Shown in pieces: positions 11,613 to 22,300 of a stretch of DNA of 64,000 nt; position 1 is the stretch's first letter; each line of letters starts with the position of its first letter. The DNA is from Rhizopus sp. PT2906 (Eukaryota; Mucoromycota; Mucoromycetes; Mucorales; Rhizopodaceae). The notes below the pieces were generated by a model. The model did not search any database. It saw only the letters and a list, made by a program, of their open reading frames with translations, and was not told the DNA's origin. A program made the translations under genes and the position numbers. The stretch spans positions 1 to 64,000 of the forward strand of contig JAMYHX010000124.1 of assembly GCA_025529335.1 (NCBI GenBank), read 5' to 3'.

Positions 11613-11614
<2 letters not shown>
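11139..11614. other. intergenic between transposase relic and long-TIR element
   Basis: T-rich, with a 16-bp T run near 11290. No gene supported. Confidence 0.4.

Positions 11615-11652
<38 letters not shown>
11615..11652. repeat. 38-bp poly-T tract
   Basis: Thirty-eight uninterrupted T residues, much longer than other homopolymers in the window. Could be the poly-A end of a minus-strand retroposon insertion, but the flanks show no clear retroposon body. Confidence 0.6.
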
Positions 11653-11654
<2 letters not shown>

Positions 11655-11909
11655 AATATCCGCATCTCGCAGCCATCTGGAATTTACAGCGCTTCCATTT
11701 TTTGAGTGTCGCCTCAAAGCTAACTCTGTGTTGTTAAGAGTCTTCTGAAAATGAAGTTTCGTACAAATGAAGACCAGTGTCATGCACCAGTATCATATCA
11801 CTTGTTCATTTTTGAAAATGAAACATCACTCATACGACATGTCCCAATTTGCCTCTCGATATGATCAGCCTGACGGTCAGACGTTGGATGAAACGGCGTG
11901 GAAATATTT

Positions 11910-12187
11910 ATGGCCAAAGAATGTAAGGTCTCACTCAGATATGCAGTGGCTTGCATCTTCAGCAATCGGGAGGTGATTCCATTAGGCTCAGGAAAACGAG
12001 AATAATGATGCAGTGCTTAATACTTCCACATCATCTCACATTCCAATTCAATCTTCTTTGTTTCCTTCAAGAGAAAAAAAATAAGGTTTTTATTTTGGCA
12101 GAATCAATTATGTCGAAGTTCCAAATGACATGGTTTCTTTCTGTTTTTGGATGATTGAAGAGCTGACGGAGCTTTGACATCGATAAG
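11910..12187 (+). repeat. left terminal inverted repeat
   Basis: 278 bp, reverse complement of 13369-13647 apart from one missing G near 12155. Contains a 68-codon open frame that recurs on the opposite strand in the right arm, a by-product of the identity rather than a gene. Confidence 0.9.
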
Positions 12188-12206
12188 TGCAAACCATTTC
12201 TTGGCA

Positions 12207-13453
12207 ATGCACGAAGTTTACTTTCCCCAGCAGCATCAGCAGCAAAAGCAACTCAGCCAAGATACCCTCTCAAACACTGCTTCTGATGGTGAATCGCATA
12301 GTGACAATGATAGATTTACCAACTCTACTGGCCTTGCCATACAAAATAGTAACCATGATGAAATACTCTCCATTGACAGTATCATGTTTTCGCTTCCGGA
12401 TAGCGATCATTTGATTGTGAACGACTTCAATGTCTCCCATGCCTTTTACTAGCTGCAACTATCAATCATTGCAAAATGGAAACATTCTCTGGAGGAGCAT
12501 GTACACTTGGCATTGGCTTCGACATCTGTTCTTTTGTTGACCCGTAATAATTGTCCCAGCGATATCTCGACGTTCATTGGTTATGATAACTGGAATGCAA
12601 CTGTCGATTTAATCGAAGACAAGTATGGTATCAAACGGCACCCAATACCACTGGATGTCATCAGCAGCCTGCTAGCCATCGTCGACGATTTACTGACCAA
12701 AAACATCAATCGGGAGCAGGCGAACATTAAAATGAATTCGCTGTCATTGGAACCAAATCTCCACAAGTTTACCAAGGCATTAGGGCAATTGATCATGAAG
12801 CTGCCAAATCAGCCACTGGAAGAAAACTTTGGAGAAGCTGAACTTTGCTCACGATTTGTTGAGCCGTTCCTCTCGGAACTCTTTGATAATCCGGACAATG
12901 ATATCTACTTACGTTGGACAAATGAATCCACATTAGAAGCCCAATTCATGAATGGATCCAATGAACGGCCTGACATCTGCATCACGAAATTCTGCGGTGT
13001 GAAACGGACAACTAACGTAGGATATGGTGAGGCAAAATCTGCTGGGCATGGCCAAGACAACTATTTATATGCTGGGATTTACTGAAAGTGGCCGTATTCT
13101 GTAAGGAAGCACTTGATACACAATTGATGAAAGGTATGTTAGGCATACAAATTATAGGTCGAACAATCAAGTTTTACCTCTTGGTCTTACCTGCCAGTGG
13201 ATTATACACATTGATCGATTTGGCTGTCATCAAACTTCCAGACTCACTCCAAAACTTTCCCGGCTTTGTAACTGAAGTGGCAAACGTCATGAAAGTGCTC
13301 GATGCTTTTGATCGAGTTTGTGTCCCTGCCAGTGATGTCACAACCACGATAAGTCGTCGTACGCCTACCTTATCGATGTCAAAGCTCCGTCAGCTCTTCA
13401 CATCATCCAAAAACAGAAAGAAACCATGTCATTTGGAACTTCGACATAATTGA
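12207..13453 (+). pseudogene. PD-(D/E)XK-like protein of the long-TIR element, broken
   Basis: From ATG 12207 the frame is open to a TAG at 12450-12452, continues in the same frame (IIAKWKHSLEEHVHLAL...) to about 13078, then needs a single-base frameshift to continue as LLKVAVFCKEALDTQ... to 13453. Total about 410 residues. The N-terminus is Gln/Ser/Asp-rich. The middle has RPDICIT followed 18 residues later by GEAK (Asp 12972, Glu 13029, Lys 13035), the spacing of a PD-(D/E)XK nuclease fold. The C-terminal part (GIQIIGRTIKFYLLVL, GLYTLIDLAVIKLP) recalls hypothetical proteins abundant in Mucorales. It is either the element's recombinase or cargo. Nuclease assignment rests on motif alone. Confidence 0.65.
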
Positions 13454-13647
13454 TTCTGCCAAAATAAAAACCTTATTTTTTTTCTCTTGAAGGAAACAAA
13501 GAAGATTGAATTGGAATGTGAGATGATGTGGAAGTATTAAGCACTGCATCATTATTCTCGTTTTCCTGAGCCTAATGGAATCACCTCCCGATTGCTGAAG
13601 ATGCAAGCCACTGCATATCTGAGTGAGACCTTACATTCTTTGGCCAT
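13369..13647 (-). repeat. right terminal inverted repeat
   Basis: 279 bp, reverse complement of the left arm. It includes about 28 C-terminal codons and the stop of the element's gene. Confidence 0.9.
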
Positions 13648-13781
13648 ATTTGGCAACAAATTGGGAGAAAGTTAAAGATAAAGCTTTAATTGGTACGCTA
13701 TATCAAAATGATAAAGATATTGTGGGCATAATGCCTATGAATTCTCAAAAACTGCCATTCCAAAGTTCTGATTACTTTTAA

Positions 13782-14138
13782 AACTATATATTTTTGTATA
13801 GGGTGTGTTGGAAAATGAAACGTATATATTTTAGAATTGAACATGCTATAAATAAGAAGTATAGAATATAGGTTGCAGAACATTTTAGTTTCCATAATGA
13901 AGCATTAATATGATAATATGCTACAGACGACTTGATTGAGAGACTTTACGACACATCTTTACATGAGGAGATGAAAACAAACAAGCTCGTGTTGTGCACA
14001 GAAGACTAGGTTTATTTCACGAGTGACAAGCCAAAGGAACAGCTTATTTGTAACTTTTGGTTTTAATCTTAAATAAATGAATTGATTTTTTTTTAAAAAA
14101 AAATTTCTGCAACTGACAGCTCCAACTATTTGTTTATA
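13782..14138. other. intergenic before the SET gene
   Basis: AT-rich; a short stretch (DDLIERLYDTSLHEEM, about 13928-13975) reads like eroded coding sequence but I cannot connect it to a family. Confidence 0.3.
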
Positions 14139-16227
14139 ATGGTAGATTCAGCATTTAATGCCTATTTGGAATGGATAAAGGCAAACGGAGGCTCTTTCCA
14201 AAAGATCAACTTTAGAAAAGGTCAATGAACAACGACATGTGTTTAAAAAAGATTCTTACACCCCCAAGATAGATCTTCACGGAGAAGGCTGTGTATACAC
14301 GACGGATACAGTTAAAGAGAACGAGCAGTTTGCCACAGTTCCCTTTAAGATCTGTATTACTGAAAAAGTAGCTCGTAAGGCGCTTCCAACCTTGACTGAC
14401 TTTTCTGGTCGTGTTGTCCAATCCTTATTTTTACTGTTGCAGAAAAACTTGGGTGAACGATCCTTTTATCATCCTTATATCAACATACTTCCCAAAAGGA
14501 TAGTGACAGCAATGCATTTTGATGAGGAAGATATGGCTTATTTACAAAAGACGAATATGGAATTGGCTGTAAGGGAAAGAAAAGCGGCCTTGCAGAGTGA
14601 GTTTACGCGACTTTTGGAGCATTTGCCAGAGAATGTTCATAAGGAGGATGTTAGATGGTAATGGTGGATATTGCTATATATAAATGTACTCAGTCTTCCT
14701 CCTTTCGTATTGTTAGGGAGGACTTTTTATGGGCACATAGCATGTATTCATCCAGAGCATTCCCTTATAAGTTAATTGATCCTTCCTCTACTGAGGAGTC
14801 CGAGGTCCTATTTCCCTTGGTAGATGCATTAAATCATAAACCAAATACAAAAATTACGTGGTCAAGGAGTGGTGATAGCGAGACTGGCTCATTGACCTTT
14901 GTTGCTGGACAGGAATACCAAGTAGGAGATGAGATATTCAATAACTATGGACCAAAGGTAAATCATGTGTCATCTCTATCATTCTGTCTCACACATGTTC
15001 ATATATAATAGTCTAATGAAGAGCGTAAGTATAGTTCGTATAACGATAGAAGACAAGACTCATTATTTAATAGTGTTGATTGGCTATGGGTTCTGTTTCG
15101 AGGTAATAATAATAATAATAATAATGAGAGAAAGAGTAACTGATGATTGACCTTTTATAGTATAACGAATATGACCATGTTACCTTGAAGCCCAACTTTT
15201 CTCAGGATTTAAACTATCAGGTTAAGCTTAATATCCTTCAAAACTGTGGTATTTCATCTGGAAATGTTGATCCATATACTTTCTACATCCACCGAAACAA
15301 CGTTCCACCCATGTTCCTCAAGATGATGAGAGTCCTGGTTATGAATAATATGGAAACAGCCTACTACAGAAGCTGTCATGATCCCAAGTTTTTGGACATG
15401 GTTGGTTATCGAAATGAGCTTTCTATGCTATCGATGACTCTCACTCTACTCAAGACACGGTTAATTGCCTTAAAATCTGTCAATTTGGACACAAGTGACT
15501 ATATACCGGCCTGGCGAAAGTTTGCCTTGATGTATCGTGCAGGTTAGTGCATAATACCTTTTTAAATCGATTAAACTGATGCTGTGTGTAGGTCAAGAAG
15601 ATGTTTATAATGTCACAATTGCCAAGATAGAAGAAATGAAGAGTCGAATTATCAGCTGCATGAATCAAGACATTAAAGAAAACAGAATGGCTCCAAATGT
15701 ACCATTCTTAAGCATAGTGAATCCAGATTATGATTATACATCTTTGACGATTGATAGCAGCCCATTTGTTTCATTGGATATGGTCGTCATCACTTTGGAT
15801 AGTCTCCTGAGGAAGAATGACCCCTTTTCAACGGCGATTACAGAAATATTCGAAGACTTTGATGAAGAAGCAGATGTTATATTTATGTTGTCGCTTATCA
15901 ATGAAAAGTTTAATGAAAATAGCAAATGGAAAGAGCTTTTCAAAAGGATTTCTTCAAGGTAAGCAAATATTGATGAGTATAAAATGAACTGCGCGCGCGT
16001 GTGTATGTGTGCTAAGCATATGATCATATTCCCCTCTTAGTGATACAACCGTAAGCCAAGACGAGCAAGAACTGAGAGAGATGTATGATTCGATGATTCC
16101 TGAATTTGCAGAAGCCTATCCTCATGTATTTAGCTTGGACAAGTTTAGTTTTGAATCGTTCGTTTGGGCCGATAATGTCTTGAATAATTACTCCATTGAT
16201 AATCCCTTAGCCATTGTACCACTTTAA
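14139..16227 (+). CDS. SET-domain protein lysine methyltransferase (RKM/SETD3-6 type), with a frameshift
   Basis: Exons: 14139-14657 (with an internal one-base shift near 14220), 14717-14957, 15012-15024, 15074-15102, 15161-15542, 15592-15958, 16041-16227. The 13-bp and 29-bp micro-exons are required to give SNEELLIGYGF. Family hallmarks: LHGEGCVYTTD near the N-terminus, WAHSMYSSRAFP, DALNHKPN (the NH motif that binds AdoMet) and FNNYGPKSNEE with the catalytic Tyr; a helical Rubisco-LSMT-like C-terminal half follows. Fungal members methylate ribosomal proteins or elongation factors. The ATG exon (LEWIKANGGSFQKINFRK) fits the family start but is one base out of frame with VNEQRHVFKKD. This is a sequencing or assembly error, or a recent lesion; everything downstream is intact. 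Confidence 0.8.
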
Positions 16228-16394
16228 ATAAATAATCTGTCTTTGGACACACCCTATTTGATGAATACCAATTTTGGTAATCGTCCCCTCAATTGCAACA
16301 CTTTTTTTTCTTGCTTGCCTCGCTCTGTCCTTTCTCTCTCTCTTTCTTTCTTACTCTTCATTAATAACTCAACACTGGATAGATCATCATTCTC

Positions 16395-19300
16395 ATGTCA
16401 CTAAGCCTGTATCAATATGTCTGCATATTTCTGGCTTTGTATCTACTTCGACAGCTATTAAGGACAATACTGGCACTTCGCTTTCACTTTCAGTTTAGGC
16501 GAATAGGCTTCTTTTCTATTTCAGACATTCAGTATCATCACCATAGATCATCAGAAACAGCATTATGGTCAATAACTGCAGGAAAACTCAAGATTAGAAT
16601 AAGAAGACGACCAAGACTATCATCAACGACAGCATCAGCATTACCCTTCATTACCATTCATGTCACAGACGTACACGTCCAGTTGCATAGCTTGGCTGCT
16701 TTAGCAGAGAGAAAGAAACAGAAAAGACCAGTTAGTCCACTAAACAGACGGATATCACGCATGAGCAGCTCACTCACTCATATACCTTGGTGGTATTCGC
16801 TTTCGTTTGTCAAGGCATTCTTAAAGTTTGTCTCTGCTCTACCAGCTCAGTTTTTGATGGCTGGGCTTGCCAATTATGTCGACTTTCAGATGGATAACTT
16901 TACTATGAGCATCGAAAAGGACGTACGATTTCATGTTCAACACACCAACTTCAGCTCTGTTTTGTTTGCAGCAGTCAACCTACCTTCACCTTCCAACAAT
17001 CGAGGAAAGCGTACGTTATCACTTCACGCAAGTCATCAACGGCATTCAATAAAACGTGCTCAGCATCTATTTAAAGAGAAGTTTCTTGAGATTGTGATCA
17101 ATACTGGACCTATCTCTCTCGTATTTCTCGAAACCACAGCAACAACAAGCGAAACAATAAGTCTGCCTTCAGGAATACATATTGCCGTATCATGTCATCT
17201 TTCTGCAGGATGTGTTACTTTGAAGGATGTGGATGCCAATGCGATTATAGAGACGATCAAGGTGAATGCGGACAGTTTACTAAAGATTATGAACACCTTC
17301 AAACGTACGCGTACATCAACCGCTTTGGACGATCCAACAACAACAACAACAACAGCAACAGCAATAAAAGAAGATAAACGATCTATGCTAGTCAGATTAC
17401 TTCATTATGTTTCGATATCAGTAGGGGACACAATCATAGAGACAAATCATCAGGAGGACTGTTCAAGTGCACTTTGCATAAAAGAAGTCTTTGGAACTGC
17501 AACAATGGAAAATGACACGATAGGCATTGATCCTTATATAAAGATGCATTATGCGACGGGTTTAATTTCTTGGACTATAACGGATAAATCGTTGCCAATA
17601 ACAAAAACTCGACAAATAGAGGTGATTATTGTACCAACAGTGACCGTGCAGGTAACCATGTCTCAATCAGTCATGGCCAAGAAGACATATGGGGACCTGG
17701 ACACACTGTCAACATCCTTTACCAGTGATGAATTGATTCCCAACAGGAAGTATATAAGTGTTTCAGTAAATGCAAATCAACCAAAGGTATTTTTGGATAT
17801 TTCTAAAAGTGATACACTGCAAAAGATATTCTCAAGTCTTAAGCGTGATCATGGTACTCTTGATGTACCATCACCAGCTTCAGCTTTAACCGTCAAGCAT
17901 AGCAAGAAACAGTTCAACAATTTACCTCGTGCCAGTTTGAATATTACAGTTGAGTATCCGTCTGTGTATTTTAGATGTGTAGAAAAGAGCGTAGGACTTC
18001 TTTCATGGAGTGAGCTTAGTCTGGACACTTCCGGTACTTATATTGCGGAAAGAAGCAGACCAGCATCTGTCATCTCCAGCCTTTCTGAACCATCAGTGAC
18101 GTGTGGTTCAGCTCTACCAGGTGAGAATAAAATAGAGATATCTCTGGACCCAAATCTAGCTCAGCGACTACACTCTCCAACACGGCCATCATGGACAAAT
18201 CTGTTTAGAAGAAGTTGGCGTTCAAAGGAATCAGGTATCGACTATCAGCAAAGTAGTGGCGCAGAATGGAGATACAAGACCAAGACAAGACTGGTTATAC
18301 AGCATACTTGCATCGACACGCTTGCAAAAAAGACAGGGGATCAGCCATTGGTGTCAATCAAGGATATTGAGCTGTTATTCAGCACCAATTCAAATGTAAG
18401 TTTTATCGATCAAGACGATACTCAACATCAAGTGCAGGTTCTATGGGATCCTTCTGTTCAGCACCAAGAAATAGAATTTACCATAGATAAGCCCATGTTG
18501 AATCTTTGGTCAAAGACAGAAACAGGAAACAGTCAATTGGATTTTTGGATAAATAACATATTTAAAGAGATTAAGCAAAAGATTCCATCAAAAGGAGTCA
18601 GTCAGCCTCCAAGTAATAACAACAATGATAGAAGGCAACGCTTGTACAAGTATCTGTTAACAACAAAATTTCAGTTTGAACTCAACAGTGCAGTCATTGT
18701 ATTAAAGGGCGTAGATCAAAGTCTGAAAGGAAAGAGGGAGGTTCCTGTTGGGTATATAGATAATACTCCAGAAAAGGATATTGGTGTTTATTTGACACTT
18801 ACCTTTGACCGTCTGTTTGCCATATTTATTGGATCACATATATCTGACGCCAAGCGCCAATCACATAGATACAGTGCTAGTCTTGGATCCATCAACAGTA
18901 TACACACGTCCGATGGAGAAGCAGATACAGGCCGTGAAGAGCAAAGCCTTGGATCGTTTCGTTTTTCAGCACATGAAATAGCGATCAAAGACTCGTTTGA
19001 ATTGAATTCGACAGATTGTCAGTTATTGGAAGAGAAGAAGGAGTCAGTTCTTTTGTGGATTTCTCACCTCAATTTGCGAACGAGTATCATGAGATCAAAG
19101 CAGATAATCGTAGCTGCACCATCCATGGTTATCAAAAAGATAGGCGTTCAATACTCTATTGCCAGTCATTATGCTCTCTTGGTTATCCTGATTTCAACAA
19201 AGCAGGTTGTACGCAACATCACACAACAGCAAGATAGGCATTCTTCAACAATGGAAAAGAAGCGGTCCGTTTTACTTCGTAGATTTCAGTTTCAAGTAAA

Positions 19301-22300
19301 CCGCACTGACTTTCATATTGTCATGCCAGGTGGTGCACAGCTTTATACGCGTGTAGACGGATTAAGAACTGAATGGTCTAGCGAATTACAGAAGCGTGGA
19401 GAAGTACCATCGACAGCGATAAGAAATATTACAGTATATGGCGTATCACCACAAGGAGAAGGGCAGTGGGATCAGCTTTTAGAGATGGATGGCGTATCAC
19501 TCTCAGTTGAGAAAGACGTGGACACACCTTCCAAAGTGCACCAACTATCCATGCTTAAATTTTATTTGAGAATACCATACAAGTATGAACTATGCCATGT
19601 CTTGGACGATACTGTAAACTTGATCAAGTCAATCAAGGCAATGCATTCTCGACTATTGAAGGATATACCCTTTTTATATTTTGGTCCTACTGAAAAGAAA
19701 GAGCCCATGCTGATACCCAATATACAGCTGAATTGTGAATTACTTACATTTCAATTTGAAGACGATCCTTTTGAAGTAAGACTTCGTTCTATTTGGAAGA
19801 CGGGTGTCATTGAACAGACAAACCGCTTGGCGTTGAATGATGCATTTGATTTGAAGGCAATGACGTTGACAAAGCATCAGTCGAATGAAAACAGTGAAGG
19901 AGATACTGATGCAGGTAAATATTGAAGTGAGCGTCCTATATAATTGTAGCTCATTTTATAAAATAGACACTACCAACGAAGACAATGATGCAAGAGTCAG
20001 TGAAGCTTGGAAAGGCTTGCAACAACATAACTCTAGATCATGGAAAAAGCACATTGATGCAGCTATCTCAAAGGAAGTAAATGCATATGAACAAATTCGA
20101 GGAGTGGATTACCGAAGCTCTATATTCCCTGAACAAATGGATGGCGTTACTGACGATAACGTTCAAGGCTACTCTGACATATTTCATATCAGTATTGTTA
20201 GATTACCACGATGCTCACCTCTGCTCGATCTTACGATACGCAATACCTCTCTGCTCTTCCAACATCCAGAATTTGAATTGGAAAAAACACGCGAGTTCAT
20301 ACATGATCTAGGAAAGGGACAACCTATAGATACCCCCTTGTCCACACTGATACCCTTTCATTTGACATGGAAATCTGGAGAAACTTGGGCGCAAATCCGT
20401 GATTATCCTATACCATTCGTTCTGGTACCTCCAAATGATGCTCAAAACCAAGACGAGTACTCTTGGTCGCTTTCAGGAAATTATGTATTGGCTGATGCTT
20501 TAGGCGATCTTGATGCTACACGATCAATCAAGATACCCATCATATCAACCTCAAGCAGCCAAACTGTATACAGCATTATCATTCCACGTACGAGTACTCC
20601 TCTCAAGTTTTTCTCTGTTGTAAATATAAATGTTCATACCCCTGGTCTATCGTATATATGTTGGTGTGTACCTTATCAGCCTGCCATTCAAGACATTACC
20701 CGTGTCTTTGAGACGTTTACCAAGCCGCCAGTAGATCCATCAGAAAAGGTTGGCTTTTGGGACAAGATTCGACTTATCATACATACACGCACCAATATAT
20801 CATTTACTGGAGGAGGAGATCTTGCGGTTGTCATGAAAGGTTCAAGAAATCCGTACGAAATGAGTGAAAAGGGATTTGGTCTTGCCAAGGTCTGGAGAAA
20901 AAATGTGGTATGGCTCATAGGACATGAAAATCCAGAAGGTGATTTTATGCAAATCATCAGTCATGACTATGCATTTGGTGTACCTGATCTCGTCAACGGT
21001 GGATTTACTGCCCCTTATATATTACCGACACATATGGATAGATCTCATGACAGACAATCCACTACGTCGTCTTTGTCAAGTTCTTTGGAAATAAATGACA
21101 GAAGTCCGGAAGGAAAGGACTCTTGTTTTGTCAAGATTGCTCTAAAGATGTCTGATGGTATTCGTATGGGTCTTGGTTGCCATTTGGAACGTGCATGCAA
21201 CTGCGATATCTGTGATGAACATAATGATGTTCCAGCAGATATTCGAGAAGCTCACAAACGAACATTGCTCAACTTTTTGCCGCACTATAAAGTAAAGATG
21301 AAAGCAGCAGATAACGTGCATGAAGAGGTAAACAGGTTATTTTCCTTATTGCAAAATTCGATACTAACGCATATAAAAAGGACTATGACGCCTATAGAGG
21401 CTTTAGATCAGATTATATTCACTTTTCAATCAGTATCGTAAAGTTATCATCAAATGACTCAGAAAAGGAGACCACAAAGGTTGTTGGCAACTCAATGCAC
21501 ATATCGCCTGGTTTTGTCGACCATTTCGTATCCTGGGTTCGATTGTTTGGTGGTGCCATGGGCTACCCCTTACGAAGTGGGCCTCTATTTCCTAAGCTAG
21601 ATAAAAGACCTACTAAGAAATTCGGAAAGCATATGAGTACCTTAAAGTACAAGATCGTTATCAACCCCTTGACAATTGGTCTGTTTATGAAGGACGAAAA
21701 TATGTCGTTTGAGGAGACAACTGTGCAAGACCTTGGTGACTGTGTTGGCTTGAAGGGTTTTGTCAGAGGATTCAGTTTGGACATTCACCAGCGTAGAGAG
21801 ATCATCAATATTTCAAACTATAAACTAGATCAGAAACGTCTGAAGGCAAACTGGCCTATTCATGAGGCTGAAGTCCAGCTCAAGAATATCGATATTCGTG
21901 TAGTGAAAGCGCAATATATGGCAGATGACAAAGAGACTTCGCCTGCTGATAATACCAATCAGTCCACAGAATCTTCAGCAGATGATCTGCATGGTCTTGG
22001 TTGTGAAAACGATGGAGATGTTCCTGATATGATGGAAGGCTTAAATTATCAGGGCAGCAGTGACCCAGAATCATCAGAATGGGTGGACTTGGATGATTTT
22101 ATAGAGCTGAATGTCGTCACGCCTAGCGTTCTTCCTTCTGTGCAGGTTTTACCATTTGCGTACTCACCTTATATATACTACATTCGACAAACAAATAGAG
22201 ATGATGCACAAAGATACAGATATCTTCATGAAACCCATGATTGTATACTAGGAACTGCAATCAGTAAGTAGCGTAAAGAGTATATCACATCAAATACTTA

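Larger units (their letters stand above)
11910..13647. mobile_element. 1,738-bp long-TIR element with ATTT target duplication
   Basis: Terminal inverted repeats of 278 bp (11910-12187) and 279 bp (13369-13647) differ by a single base indel. The tips read ATGGCCAAAGAATG. The same 4 bp, ATTT, flanks both ends (11906-11909 and 13648-13651). It carries one broken gene (12207-13453) whose last codons lie inside the right arm, so the left arm holds an antisense copy of the gene's 3' end. I cannot assign it to a named transposon superfamily. Confidence 0.85.
11767..13781 (+). pseudogene. reading frame split by the long-TIR element
   Basis: Left piece 11767-11909 (ends LDETAWKYL) and right piece 13652-13781 (begins ATNWEKVKDKALIG and ends QSSDYF-stop). 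If the element 11910-13647 and one ATTT are removed, the two join exactly in one frame: TAT TT(G) GCA. I do not recognise the product, nor can I fix the true start; another frame overlaps it around 11750. It may itself belong to an older repeat. What is shown directly is frame continuity across the empty site. Confidence 0.6.

Noticed and set aside
11951..12154. 67-codon ORF repeated exactly on the opposite strand at 13403-13606
   Set aside because: It is the same inverted-repeat sequence read twice; the real information is the TIR, not a gene pair.
12379..12452. Possible intron removing the TAG in the long-TIR element's gene
   Set aside because: The GTATCA...TAG intron would be 74 bp and puts the downstream part out of frame; the only in-frame choice would be 36 bp, too short.
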